64,000 nt of DNA, from contig NZ_CANNGO010000002.1 in NCBI RefSeq assembly GCF_947504215.1, positions 124,001-188,000 on the forward strand, read 5' to 3'. Every line of letters begins with the position of its first letter. Position 1 is the first letter of the stretch. The translations under genes were made by a program, and so were the position numbers. The stretch is from an uncultured Ruegeria sp. Its GTDB lineage: Bacteria; Pseudomonadota; Alphaproteobacteria; Rhodobacterales; Rhodobacteraceae. The notes under the pieces were generated by a model. That model saw only the letters and a list, made by a program, of their open reading frames with translations. It was not told the DNA's origin and made no database searches. This document shows positions 35,625 to 44,688 of the stretch, in pieces.

Positions 35625-36398
35625 ATGTCTATCGCAGCCAAAGCTAACGCCCTTTGGGAATACGCCAACCCGCGAAAATTCCTTGCGACCAGCGAGCGTG
35701 TCTTGCCGTTTTTCTGGATCACCTCGATGTTTTGTATCGCCTTAGGGCTGGTTTGGGGGTTTTTCTTCACACCGGACGATTACAAGCAAGGGTCGACGGT
35801 CAAGATCATCTATCTGCATGTCCCCGCAGCACTGATGGCGATCAATTGCTGGCTGATGATGCTGGTAACCTCGCTGATCTGGCTGGTGCGCCGACACCAT
35901 GTCAGTGCGCTGGCGGCGCGGGCAGCGGCCCCGATTGGGATCGTGATGACCTTGATCGCTCTGGTCACAGGAGCGATCTGGGGACAGCCGATGTGGGGCA
36001 CCTGGTGGGCCTGGGATCCACGGCTGACCTCATTCCTGATCCTGTTTTTGTTCTATCTGGGCTACGTTGCGCTATGGGAGGCAATCGAAGATCCCGATAC
36101 GGCGGCTGATCTGACCTCGGTCCTGTGTCTGGTGGGATCGGTCTTTGCGATCCTTAGCCGCTATGCCGTGAATTTCTGGAACCAGGGTCTGCATCAGGGG
36201 GCTTCGGTTCTTCGGGCGGGGGCCGTTACCGGCACAGATACCGAAGAGAAGGTCAGCAACATCTTTTTCTACCCGCTGCTGGTCTGCATCATTGGGTTTG
36301 TGCTGCTGTTTGTGGCTTTGGTTCTGTATCGCACAGGCACGGAAATTCGGGCGCGTCGGATAAAGGCGTTGCTGGCACGGGAGAGGGTAGGCGGATGA
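35625..36398 (+). CDS. ccmC: Haem-handling membrane protein CcmC
   Basis: A 257-residue membrane protein with six helices and the haem-binding WWD motif (WGTWWAWDPRLTSFLILFLFYLGY). Periplasmic histidines lie in KIIYLHVPAALM and QGLHQGASV. It loads haem on CcmE. Its stop overlaps the ccmD start (ATGA). Confidence 0.95.
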   Translation: MSIAAKANALWEYANPRKFLATSERVLPFFWITSMFCIALGLVWGFFFTPDDYKQGSTVKIIYLHVPAALMAINCWLMMLVTSLIWLVRRHHVSALAARAAAPIGIVMTLIALVTGAIWGQPMWGTWWAWDPRLTSFLILFLFYLGYVALWEAIEDPDTAADLTSVLCLVGSVFAILSRYAVNFWNQGLHQGASVLRAGAVTGTDTEEKVSNIFFYPLLVCIIGFVLLFVALVLYRTGTEIRARRIKALLARERVGG

Positions 36399-36553
36399 TC
36401 CCTGATCTTGGAAAATACACTGATACAGTTCTGACATCTTATGCGGCATCGATTGTGTTATTGGCGGCACTGATCGTGTTCAGCGTGCTGCGCGGTCGTA
36501 AAGTGCGGGCCGAGATGGAAAAGGTTGAACAAAGGATGACGCGAAATGGCTAA
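36395..36553 (+). CDS. ccmD: Haem exporter protein CcmD
   Basis: A 52-residue membrane peptide with an MIPDLGKYTDTVLTSYAAS start, one helix (about 16-34) and a basic cytoplasmic tail (RGRKVRAEMEKVEQR), the usual CcmD pattern. It stabilises CcmABC-E interactions. It overlaps ccmC by four bases and ccmG by eight. Confidence 0.9.
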   Translation: MIPDLGKYTDTVLTSYAASIVLLAALIVFSVLRGRKVRAEMEKVEQRMTRNG

Positions 36554-37085
36554 AATCTCGCCCCTGATGGTTGCGCCGCCGCTGATTTTTGGCGCCTTTG
36601 CCGTGCTGGCAGGGATTGGCATGTTCCGCGACGATCCAAATGCCCTGCCATCAGCCCGCGAAGGTCAAGCCGCGCCGCCGGTTGTCCTGACCGAGTTTCC
36701 GGGCAAACCGTTGTTCGATGACACAACGTTGCGCGACGGAGAGGTCAAGCTGGTCAACTACTGGGCCAGTTGGTGCGCTCCGTGCCGGGCCGAACACCCC
36801 AATCTTGAGGCTTTGTCGCAGGAAGGCATTCCGGTCTACGGGATCAACTATAAGGACAAATTGGACAATGCCGAGGCTTTCCTGACCGAGTTGGGCGACC
36901 CCTATGAAGCCATCGGACGGGATGAGCAGGGACGCATGGCACTGGATTGGGGCCTGTATGGCGTGCCGGAAACCTACGTGATTGACGGCGAAGGCACAGT
37001 TATGCTGCGGTTTGCCGGGCCAATAACTCAGCGCGTTATCGAAAGCACGATCCGCCCGGCGCTGGAAAAAGCCGCAGGCGGATAG
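36546..37085 (+). CDS. ccmG: Thiol:disulfide interchange protein CcmG (DsbE)
   Basis: A 179-residue membrane-anchored thioredoxin that reduces apocytochrome c before haem attachment. The anchor spans about 5-26, the active site is WCAPC (Cys77, Cys80), and the GVPETYVID cis-proline motif follows near 140. Last gene of the sec-ccm run; ccmE, ccmF and ccmH are not in the window, and ccmI lies at the far left. Confidence 0.94.
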   Translation: MAKISPLMVAPPLIFGAFAVLAGIGMFRDDPNALPSAREGQAAPPVVLTEFPGKPLFDDTTLRDGEVKLVNYWASWCAPCRAEHPNLEALSQEGIPVYGINYKDKLDNAEAFLTELGDPYEAIGRDEQGRMALDWGLYGVPETYVIDGEGTVMLRFAGPITQRVIESTIRPALEKAAGG

Positions 37086-37099
37086 CGATGGCAATGCCG

Positions 37100-37801
37100 C
37101 TAGAGCCGATAGCCACCCGTTACGCCCAAGACTTCTCCGGTTACAAAACCAGCAGCATCTGAAGCGAGAAAGCGCACGACCTTGGCGATATCTTCGGGCG
37201 TCCCGGCCCGACCAAGCGCAGTGTCTTTCACAAACAGCGCGGTCAGCTCCTCGGGTCGTGGCGCTTCGGGGATGTTGATTGCGCCCGGAGCAATGGCGTT
37301 CACCCGGATGCCTGACGGGCCGAGTTCTTTGGCCATCCCGCGGGTCCAAAGGTTCAGGGCCGCTTTGCTGGCACCATATGTAACGGCATCTTTGGGTGGC
37401 AATACGGCGTTCATCGACGAGATGCTGACTAGCGACGCACCGCGTTTCAGGTGAGGCAATGCAGCCGCCAATAAGGCGGCCGGTGCCAACAGGTTGAGGT
37501 CGAGCATTGCCCTATGTTCTTCGGCTCGGAAATCCTCTTTCGGTGTGGATCGCACAAGGCCCGCATTGTTCACAATGACATCCACTTGGCCGAAACGATC
37601 GATCACATGATCGACAACCTTTTCAGCTTGACCAGCTTCCGTCAGATCGGACTGGATGGCCAGAAGATCATCGCCAACAAGAGAATTGTCCGGTTCGGTC
37701 GAAAGCCAGGTGAAGGCAACGCGATGATCGCGGCTCAGGTCTTCGACAATTGCGCGTCCGATGCCGCGAGCACCACCTGTGATCAGAGCAACTTTTTTCA
37801 T
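37100..37801 (-). CDS. Short-chain dehydrogenase/reductase
   Basis: A 233-residue classical SDR. The cofactor loop GGARGIG is at 9-15, NNAG at 78-81, and catalytic Ser128/129, Tyr142 and Lys146 lie in SISSMNAV and YGASKAAL. A basic residue after the loop region suggests NADP(H), without certainty. The substrate is unknown; relatives include 3-oxoacyl reductases. It converges on ccmG with a 14-base gap. Confidence 0.85.
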   Translation of the reverse strand: MKKVALITGGARGIGRAIVEDLSRDHRVAFTWLSTEPDNSLVGDDLLAIQSDLTEAGQAEKVVDHVIDRFGQVDVIVNNAGLVRSTPKEDFRAEEHRAMLDLNLLAPAALLAAALPHLKRGASLVSISSMNAVLPPKDAVTYGASKAALNLWTRGMAKELGPSGIRVNAIAPGAINIPEAPRPEELTALFVKDTALGRAGTPEDIAKVVRFLASDAAGFVTGEVLGVTGGYRL

Positions 37802-37880
37802 AGGGGCACCAAACCGTCAATTCGACCGGAAGGCAATGTCGCCACGTTGAAAAAGCGTTTCGTAAGGCGCCGCATCGCTT

Positions 37881-37912
37881 AAAAAAGGGCACTCACCTGA
37901 GCGCCCTTTTTT
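37881..37912 (-). terminator. Terminator after acnA
   Basis: AAAAAAGGGC pairs with GCCCTTTTTT, with an inner CTCA/TGAG extension. A strong intrinsic terminator in both directions, 19 bases after the acnA stop. Confidence 0.9.
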
Positions 37913-37931
37913 GTGCCAAATTTTGATCGCG

Positions 37932-40622
37932 TTAGCCGGCCTTGGCCAGATTGCGCAGAACGTAGTGAAGCACGCCGCCGTTTTCGATGTACTCGATCTC
38001 GGGTGCGGTATCGATCCGGCACTTCAGTTGAATGGTCGTCTCTGCCCCGTCGGCATAGGTAATCGTGCACGGAACTTCCTGCAGCGGTTCGATCGAATCC
38101 AAACCATGGATCGAAACGGTTTCGTCCCCCGTAAGACCCAGAGATTTGCGGGTATCCCCGCCGGTGAATTCGAACGGGATCACGCCCATGCCAACCAGAT
38201 TCGAGCGGTGTATACGCTCAAAGCTTTCGGCGATCACGGCCTTGACGCCCAACAACGCGGTACCCTTGGCCGCCCAGTCACGCGACGACCCCGCACCATA
38301 CTGCTCGCCACCAAACACCACCAGAGGCGTGCCCTGATCTTGGTAGGCCATCGATGCCTCATAGACCGAGGTCTGCTTGCCGTCGGGGCCTTTGGTATAA
38401 CCACCTTCGACACCGTCCAGCATCTCGTTTTTGACGCGGATGTTGGCGAACGTGCCGCGCATCATGATCTCGTGATTGCCTCGGCGCGACCCATAGGAGT
38501 TGAACTCGCGCGGCTGAACCTGACGGTCGATCAGGTATTTACCCGCCGGAGTTGTCGTCGCGAAGGACCCCGCGGGTGAGATATGGTCGGTGGTGATCAT
38601 GTCACCCAGAATCAACAAAACCTTGGCGCCCTCGATATTCGAGATCGTGCCCGACTCAGGGCCCATACCCTGGAAATAGGGTGGGTTCTGGATGTAGGTC
38701 GAGGTTGGCGGCCAGTCATAGGTTTCCTGTTGGGGAACCTCGACCTCTTGCCACTTTTCATCCCCTTTGAAGACGTCAGCATATTTCGTTTGGAACGCTT
38801 CGCGAGTCACGGTCGCTTCGACCAAATCTGCGATTTCCTTCTGGGTCGGCCAGATGTCTTTCATATAGACATCATTGCCGTTTTTATCGGTACCGATCGG
38901 TTCCGACGTCAGATCGATGTCCAGTGTTCCGGCCAGCGCGTAAACCACGACCAGCGGAGGTGAGGCCAGATAGTTGGCGCGTACATCAGGCGAGATACGT
39001 CCTTCGAAGTTCCGGTTGCCGGATAGAACTGCGGTGGCAACCAGATCACCCTCGGCAATTGCCTCAGAGAGCTCGGTCTGAATGGGCCCTGAGTTGCCGA
39101 TGCAGGTGGTGCAGCCATAGCCGACCAGGTTGAAGCCGATCTTGTCCAGATCTTCCTGCAGGCCAGCGGCCTCAAGATAGGCGGACACAACCTGGCTACC
39201 CGGCGCCAGCGAGGTTTTCACCCAGGGTTGCCGGTTGAGGCCCAAAGCAGCCGCTTTGCGCGCCACCAGACCGGCGCCGATCATCACATATGGGTTCGAG
39301 GTATTCGTACACGATGTGATCGACGCGATCACGACCTTGCCAGAATCTATGGTGTAGTCTTCGCCTTTGACAGCGACTTCCTTGCCCATGGGACGCTTGA
39401 ACGTTTCGGCCATTTCTTTGGTGAAAGCAGCCTTGGCGTCTGTCAGCGCCACATAATCCTGAGGGCGTTTAGGGCCCGAGATCGCTGGAACGATGGTGCC
39501 CATATCCAGCGACAATGTGTCAGTGTAGATCGGCGCATAATCCGCGCCACGCCAGAACCCGTTTTCCTTGGCATAGGCCTCAACCAGAGCAATTCGATCT
39601 TCGTCCCGGCCGGTATTGCGCATGTAGCGCAGCGTTTCGCCGTCGATCGGGAAGAAACCGCAGGTCGCGCCGTATTCCGGCGCCATATTGGCGATGGTTG
39701 CGCGGTCAGCCAACGGCAGAGTATCCAGACCACTTCCGTAGAATTCGACGAATTTCCCGACAACGCCTTTCTCGCGCAACATCTCAACGACCTTCAAGAC
39801 AAGGTCAGTCCCGGTGGTGCCTTCGACCATCGCGCCGGTCAGTTCAAAGCCGACAACCTCTGGGATCAGCATCGAGATCGGTTGACCCAGCATCGCGGCC
39901 TCGGCCTCGATCCCGCCAACACCCCAACCCAGAACGGCCATGCCGTTTACCATAGTGGTATGGCTGTCGGTGCCGACCAGCGTATCGGGATAGGCGACTT
40001 CTTCGCCGTTCTGGTCGGTGTCGGTCCAGACGGTCTGGGCCAGATACTCCAGGTTCACCTGATGGCAGATGCCGGTGCCAGGGGGCACAACGCGGAAATT
40101 ATTGAACGCGTTCTGGCCCCATTTCAGGAACTGATAGCGTTCCATGTTGCGCTCATACTCGCGGTCCACGTTCATCTGGAAGGCGCGCGGGTTGCCGAAT
40201 TCGTCGATCATGACGGAATGGTCGATAACCAGATCGACCGGATTCAAGGGGTTGATCTTCTGCGCGTCGCCGCCCAGTCCTTTGATCCCGTCGCGCATGG
40301 CTGCCAAATCGACCACCGCCGGAACACCGGTGAAATCCTGCATAAGCACACGGGCAGGGCGATAGGCGATTTCGCGAGGGTTCTTGCCGCCCTTGGCACC
40401 CCATTCGGCGAACGCCTTGATATCGTCTACCGAGACGGAAAAGCCGTCATCCTCGAACCGCAGCATGTTCTCCAGCACCACTTTCAGCGCGGCGGGCAGT
40501 TTAGAGAAATCGCCGAGACCGGCCTCTTGCGCGGCGGGGATCGAGTAATAGGAAACGGATTTGCCATTCACGCTCAGGCTGCGGCGTGTTTTGGCGGTAT
40601 CCTGTCCGACTTTGATGGGCAT
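37932..40622 (-). CDS. acnA: Aconitate hydratase AcnA
   Basis: An 896-residue aconitase of the AcnA/IRP type, converting citrate to isocitrate in the TCA cycle with a 4Fe-4S cluster. The cluster cysteines lie in ITSCTNTSNP and GYGCTTCIGNSGP. Substrate motifs TDSHTTMVNG and QYGAGSSRDWAAKG are also present. The ATG at 40622 follows GGGAGG and gives the usual MPIKVGQD start. It is transcribed alone, ending at a strong terminator. Confidence 0.97.
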   Translation of the reverse strand: MPIKVGQDTAKTRRSLSVNGKSVSYYSIPAAQEAGLGDFSKLPAALKVVLENMLRFEDDGFSVSVDDIKAFAEWGAKGGKNPREIAYRPARVLMQDFTGVPAVVDLAAMRDGIKGLGGDAQKINPLNPVDLVIDHSVMIDEFGNPRAFQMNVDREYERNMERYQFLKWGQNAFNNFRVVPPGTGICHQVNLEYLAQTVWTDTDQNGEEVAYPDTLVGTDSHTTMVNGMAVLGWGVGGIEAEAAMLGQPISMLIPEVVGFELTGAMVEGTTGTDLVLKVVEMLREKGVVGKFVEFYGSGLDTLPLADRATIANMAPEYGATCGFFPIDGETLRYMRNTGRDEDRIALVEAYAKENGFWRGADYAPIYTDTLSLDMGTIVPAISGPKRPQDYVALTDAKAAFTKEMAETFKRPMGKEVAVKGEDYTIDSGKVVIASITSCTNTSNPYVMIGAGLVARKAAALGLNRQPWVKTSLAPGSQVVSAYLEAAGLQEDLDKIGFNLVGYGCTTCIGNSGPIQTELSEAIAEGDLVATAVLSGNRNFEGRISPDVRANYLASPPLVVVYALAGTLDIDLTSEPIGTDKNGNDVYMKDIWPTQKEIADLVEATVTREAFQTKYADVFKGDEKWQEVEVPQQETYDWPPTSTYIQNPPYFQGMGPESGTISNIEGAKVLLILGDMITTDHISPAGSFATTTPAGKYLIDRQVQPREFNSYGSRRGNHEIMMRGTFANIRVKNEMLDGVEGGYTKGPDGKQTSVYEASMAYQDQGTPLVVFGGEQYGAGSSRDWAAKGTALLGVKAVIAESFERIHRSNLVGMGVIPFEFTGGDTRKSLGLTGDETVSIHGLDSIEPLQEVPCTITYADGAETTIQLKCRIDTAPEIEYIENGGVLHYVLRNLAKAG

Positions 40623-40847
40623 CTGTGGCCTCCCTCTCAAATGACTTGGATTTTGGGATTCGCTGAAGGTTATCTGCATCACCAATGCCGCTGGTTCAAG
40701 GAGGAACAGCTAAACTGCGGCAATTTTTGTATACCATTGCACACATTTCAGTTGGGGCGGAGCAACATAGCCTCAAGAAACCTTGATTGGTTGTTGAGCG
40801 GCAAAGGGTTTATTTCTGTCACTCAACCCTTCCATTCGGGATACATC

Positions 40848-41549
40848 ATGTTCAGAGCCGCCGCCACGACCGCCGTCCTTTCCATCCTCCTTGCCTGGTC
40901 CGCCGCAGCCGAAGATGATCCCGTCGTGATCGAGCTGTTCACCTCACAAGGATGCTCCTCCTGCCCTCCAGCAGACAGAATCATGCATGATCTGGTCAAA
41001 CGCGATGACGTGATCGGACTGGCGCTGCATGTGGACTATTGGGACTACATTGGGTGGAAAGACGAATTTGCAGACCCAGATCACACCTTGCGTCAGCGCG
41101 CCTATGCCCGGCAGGGCGGTCGGTCCATGATTTACACGCCGCAAATGGTCGTTAATGGCCAACATGACATCGTGGGCGCCAAGTTCCGCCAATTGAATCA
41201 GTTGATTGACACTCATCAGAAGTCCAAACCTGAAGCGTCAGTGACAGCCGTTCGGACAGAAAATGAAGTGGTTGTGGACGTCACGCCTGCCCAGCTGCCA
41301 GCAGGGGCGGTTTACGATGTTCGGATCATTCAGTACTCCCCAATGCGCCATGCGTCGATCAGACGTGGTGAACTGGCTGGGCACGAGTTGGACTATGCCA
41401 ATGTCGTTGAGAACTGGCAGATCGCAGGTCAATGGGATGGGCGGACTGTGCAGCAATTCTCAGCAGATCTTCCTACGGAAATGCCTGCGGTTGTACTGAT
41501 TCAAGAGGCTGGTCACGGGCCAATTGTGGCGGCGACTCGCGTGAAATGA
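40848..41549 (+). CDS. DUF1223 family secreted thioredoxin-like protein
   Basis: A 233-residue protein with a signal peptide ending near AAAEDD (residue 22). The mature part begins VVIELFTSQGCSSCPPAD with Cys36 and Cys39 in a CxxC arrangement typical of DUF1223, a thioredoxin-like fold. HVDYWDYIGWKD and RQRAYARQGGRSMIYTPQMVVNG are the other family blocks. The function is not known; a periplasmic redox role is likely. The gene is divergent from acnA, and its stop is immediately followed by the stop of the convergent acyltransferase gene. Confidence 0.85.
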   Translation: MFRAAATTAVLSILLAWSAAAEDDPVVIELFTSQGCSSCPPADRIMHDLVKRDDVIGLALHVDYWDYIGWKDEFADPDHTLRQRAYARQGGRSMIYTPQMVVNGQHDIVGAKFRQLNQLIDTHQKSKPEASVTAVRTENEVVVDVTPAQLPAGAVYDVRIIQYSPMRHASIRRGELAGHELDYANVVENWQIAGQWDGRTVQQFSADLPTEMPAVVLIQEAGHGPIVAATRVK

Positions 41550-42473
41550 TCAGGGCATATCCTCGGGCTGCACGCCAAGGCCATTCCAGTTCTTCCAGCG
41601 ACGATGAACCCAGAACCATTGCCCCATATGCTGACGAACCATCTTTTCAAGATCGTCAGTGATGAACTGCGTCATTGTTTTGGGATCACTATGTTCGACG
41701 GGGTCATGCAGCATGATCTCGAAATCGATACCGTTGGGCTGGCGAATGGCATAACACGGGATCATCACTGCGTTATACTTGATCGCCAGCTCTGCATTTA
41801 GCACAGATGTCACCGCCGGTTTCCCGAAGAACATCAGCTCTTCTCCGCCCTGCGCATGAAGGTCCGAAACGATCGCAATGACACCGTTCTTTTTGAGCGT
41901 CCGGACCATTTCGACCATGCCACGACGTCCCTGTTCGAACATTGGCGCGCCGGTTTTGTAGAACGCCTCGACATAAGCTTCGTTGAAATACGGGTTGGCC
42001 ATCCGACGGAAAAGGCAACCAATGGGCTGACCGCTGTGTGCCTGCAACGCAATGCGCGCCGCAAGATAATGCCCGAAATGGGCGGTGATCATCATGACCG
42101 GTCGGCCTTCGGCCAGGGCAGCGTCAAAGGCGGCAATGCCCGGGCCAGAGATTTTTGCAGTCTTTTGGCGTTCTGTGAAATCCTCGGGTGAGAAATGTTC
42201 CATGATCGCGCGACCGGCATTGTCTGGAACATCACGGCTAATCTGTTTGACTTCAGCTTCGGTCAGATCCGGGCAGGTCAGTTTCAGGTTTCGGCGCACA
42301 CGTGTGCGAAATCCCACGACAGGTGCAAGGCCACGCATGATCGCCCCCATCGTCGCGACGCGCCGCTCATACGGCAGCATCCGCATTGCGCCAATGACCC
42401 CTTTGAGGAACAAACTGGCGACATAGTATTTACCAAGCTCAAACCTGCTGAGCTCCGACTTTTCGACGGGCAT
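41550..42473 (-). CDS. LpxL/HtrB-like acyltransferase, acidic catalytic residue missing
   Basis: A 307-residue protein of the lipid A late acyltransferase / lysophospholipid acyltransferase family. Visible family blocks are RRNLKLTCPDLTEAEV, GCLFRRMANPYFNE, SDLHAQGGEELMFFGKPA and WFWVHRRWK. The catalytic HX4(D/E) motif reads HFGHYL, so His is present but the acidic residue is Leu. It may be inactive or use another residue. It is probably a peripheral inner-membrane enzyme acting on lipid A or ornithine/phospholipids. It follows fliG on the same strand. Confidence 0.82.
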   Translation of the reverse strand: MPVEKSELSRFELGKYYVASLFLKGVIGAMRMLPYERRVATMGAIMRGLAPVVGFRTRVRRNLKLTCPDLTEAEVKQISRDVPDNAGRAIMEHFSPEDFTERQKTAKISGPGIAAFDAALAEGRPVMMITAHFGHYLAARIALQAHSGQPIGCLFRRMANPYFNEAYVEAFYKTGAPMFEQGRRGMVEMVRTLKKNGVIAIVSDLHAQGGEELMFFGKPAVTSVLNAELAIKYNAVMIPCYAIRQPNGIDFEIMLHDPVEHSDPKTMTQFITDDLEKMVRQHMGQWFWVHRRWKNWNGLGVQPEDMP

Positions 42474-42611
42474 TGAGGCGTCTCACCGCGTGTTGCGAAT
42501 TGCTGAACCAGACATATAGCCCGACGCGCGCAACCTCAAGCGCCCACTTTCGGGGTGAGTTCTGAGCTTACAAAGCAAGCGACGAATCCCACTAAACCAC
42601 TGTAGCCAAGT

Positions 42612-43712
42612 TTAATTTTCCTCGTCGTCGTTATCCGTTTCAATCAAGGAAATTGTCCCCTCGTCAACCATATCTCGAATGGCACCTACGATCTGTGTCA
42701 TCGCATCTTCTGCTTCTGATTGCTTGACACGACCGCGCTCAGCGATTTCTTCCCGAATGTTGTCGGCCATGCGCGAGGACATGCTGGATAGCAAAAACTC
42801 GACCGATATCTTGTCATCATCCGCCGCGGCCCCGGCCAAAGCGGTCATCAGAACGGGTTGATCCACCTCTCTGAGAATCGCGGGCACGTCGCGGGCCACG
42901 ATGCGGCTTGAGATATGAGAAAATGTGAAGATCGACTGCCGCACGACACTGGCGAATTCTGAATCTTCTTCATCCAACGCTGTCAGCAGACCATCGCGGG
43001 TTGTTGAGGCGGATTGATTAAGGATCGCCCCGACGCGAGCCCCAGGGCCATCGGTAAACGCCTGCGCTGGCCGCTGATCCAGCTGTGCTGCCAGCGACCA
43101 GCCGATACGTTCGACAGCTTCGGGCGTCACATTGGTTGTTTTGGCAACGGCGTACGTAATCCGACGGGCGACCGGCCCGGGCAGAAGGCCAAGCAATTTG
43201 GCGGCCTTCGCAGTCTCCAGTTTGGACAATATCACGGCCGCGACTTCGGTGCTTTCGGCCTGTGCCATGGCCGCCAGATCCTCGGCCGGGATCTCGCGGA
43301 GGCGCTGCCACGGGTCACCGATCTGGCGCACTCCCGCAACTTTGCGCAATCGGGCGGCGGTCGCCGGAGCGATCTTGCCATTGATCGCGTCCAAAGCGCC
43401 GGCAAGCCCATGCGGAAACGACAGACCAATGTTATCCAAGGCATCTCCGAACTCTTGGGCCACCGAGTCCAAGGTGACGCGGTCCACAAGGCCCATCTCG
43501 CCCAATTGGTGTGTCAGCTTTTCCTGCAAATCGTCGGGCAGATCTTCCAATGGGATATCTGCGCCCTCGTTCAACAAAAGCCGCACAACAATTGCCGCCT
43601 TTTGCCGGGCGTTGAGCGTGCGGGGAACAACCTGGGCTGCGGTGCCATCCCCATCGACGGCCGGAGGTTTTGCCCCCGGCGCCATTTGTACCAATGCGTT
43701 TGTGTCCTGCAT
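42612..43712 (-). CDS. fliG: FliG-like flagellar motor switch protein
   Basis: A 366-residue protein with FliG character. LNARQKAAIVVRLLLNEGADIPL opens the N-terminal domain. A middle domain has AAVILSKLETAKAAKLLGLLP (the LSxL...A motif). The C-terminal part FTFSHISSRIVARDVPAILREVD resembles the torque-generating armadillo domain. The charged C-terminal tail is very acidic (NDDEEN). FliG forms the rotor ring contacting the stator. No other flagellar gene is present within 20 kb, which is unusual. Confidence 0.75.
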   Translation of the reverse strand: MQDTNALVQMAPGAKPPAVDGDGTAAQVVPRTLNARQKAAIVVRLLLNEGADIPLEDLPDDLQEKLTHQLGEMGLVDRVTLDSVAQEFGDALDNIGLSFPHGLAGALDAINGKIAPATAARLRKVAGVRQIGDPWQRLREIPAEDLAAMAQAESTEVAAVILSKLETAKAAKLLGLLPGPVARRITYAVAKTTNVTPEAVERIGWSLAAQLDQRPAQAFTDGPGARVGAILNQSASTTRDGLLTALDEEDSEFASVVRQSIFTFSHISSRIVARDVPAILREVDQPVLMTALAGAAADDDKISVEFLLSSMSSRMADNIREEIAERGRVKQSEAEDAMTQIVGAIRDMVDEGTISLIETDNDDEEN

Positions 43713-43779
43713 CTGCCTGCGGTGCCAATATGAGTTCCACAGGCAGAATACGGAGAGTCGGGTAAAGAAAGGCTAAAGC

Positions 43780-44319
43780 TTAGTAGCTGTATGTCAGCCC
43801 GGTCCGGATCGCTTCGCGCAGAGACGCTTCGGCCCAGCTTCCTTCGCCACCACGCGCTTTGATTTCGCGCCACTGTTCAATCGCAAGTTCGGTTTTGCCT
43901 TCTGAAACAAAGCCCTGCCCCATATAACTGCGGGCAAGGATGTTGTCTGGATTGGTCGTGATGGCATTTTCGTAGAATGCGTTGGCCAGTTCCAGTTCGC
44001 CCATCTTACGGTAGGTGAAACCCCAATACGTCAGGACGCGATCGTCGTCCTGGTCCATGACCCGCAGAATGTCCTGGGCGTTTACGTACTGACCGTCATA
44101 GGCGAGTTCGCGCACTGCATCGTACAGTTGATCTTCGGTGAAATTGCTTTTGTTCGGCTTGACACACCGGCCTGCCGCTTCGTCGAAGACGCGTCCAAAC
44201 AGGCATTTCTTGGTTGTGTTGGTCGGTTTTGGTGGGTTGCTGTCGCCACCTGCGGCGTGAACAACTGGGGCAAAGGCAAAGGCTTGAAGTGCAATTGCTG
44301 AAACTAATACGAGGCGCAT
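43780..44319 (-). CDS. Secreted TPR protein with CxxG-type cysteine motif
   Basis: A 179-residue protein with a signal peptide ending near VVHAAG (residue 23). A short motif follows, CLFGRVFDEAAGRC, then a Lys/Asn-rich link and three TPR-like helix pairs (LYDAVRELAYDGQYVNAQDIL, YWGFTYRKMGELELANAFYENAI, ARSYMGQGFVSEGKTELAIEQW). It is periplasmic by prediction. The exact role is unknown; similar small TPR proteins occur widely in Rhodobacteraceae. It lies 103 bases downstream of a small secreted gene with the same cysteine motif. Confidence 0.75.
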   Translation of the reverse strand: MRLVLVSAIALQAFAFAPVVHAAGGDSNPPKPTNTTKKCLFGRVFDEAAGRCVKPNKSNFTEDQLYDAVRELAYDGQYVNAQDILRVMDQDDDRVLTYWGFTYRKMGELELANAFYENAITTNPDNILARSYMGQGFVSEGKTELAIEQWREIKARGGEGSWAEASLREAIRTGLTYSY

Positions 44320-44422
44320 TTTCCTACTCCGTTCTCGGGGCTGCTTTAGAAATCATAGTGTGATCATCTAAAAAGCTAACACCGGATCGGTGGATTCTAT
44401 TCACAATGCGGACAAAAAAATG

Positions 44423-44575
44423 TCAGCTATTGACGGTTTTTTGACAGCTTTGGGATTCACTGTCCCACGAAGCGCCCGGAGCGCAGGATTGCGTTTGCTT
44501 GGAATGGCCACTGCAGGCGAGGCTGGCGGACGCCAAGCACACAAGCGCGAATGAGCACAATATGGTTCGGACCAT
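44423..44575 (-). CDS. Small secreted protein with CxxG-type cysteine motif
   Basis: A 50-codon gene with a GGGAG site upstream of its ATG. A signal peptide (MVRTILCSFALVCLASASLA) leads to CSGHSKQTQ and then CAPGASWDSESQSC, close to the motif in the next gene (C-x2-G-x2-[FW]-D-x5-C-x-K). A cysteine directly after the cleavage point makes a lipoprotein possible, though the lipobox (SLAC) is imperfect. The function is unknown. It is encoded between purB and the TPR gene on the same strand. Confidence 0.6.
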   Translation of the reverse strand: MVRTILCSFALVCLASASLACSGHSKQTQSCAPGASWDSESQSCQKTVNS

Positions 44576-44688
44576 GGTGGTTCTCCCTCAAGGAAAATGC
44601 CGGTTGAGGGTAACGCACTTCTGCCGACCTGGCAAAAGATCAGGGCCCGGACAGCATTCGGACGCGACAGGACGCTTAAAAAGGGTGC

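Noticed and set aside
40740..40830. Imperfect hairpin CTCAAG...TTGAG upstream of the DUF1223 gene
   Set aside because: Pairing needs a bulge and gives few consecutive pairs; no functional signal beside it.
39228..40847. Very long plus-strand open frame antisense to acnA, continuous with the DUF1223 gene
   Set aside because: The sequence has no domain character, is rich in His, Arg and Gln as expected for an antisense frame, and the DUF1223 signal peptide starts at 40848. acnA on the other strand is unambiguous.
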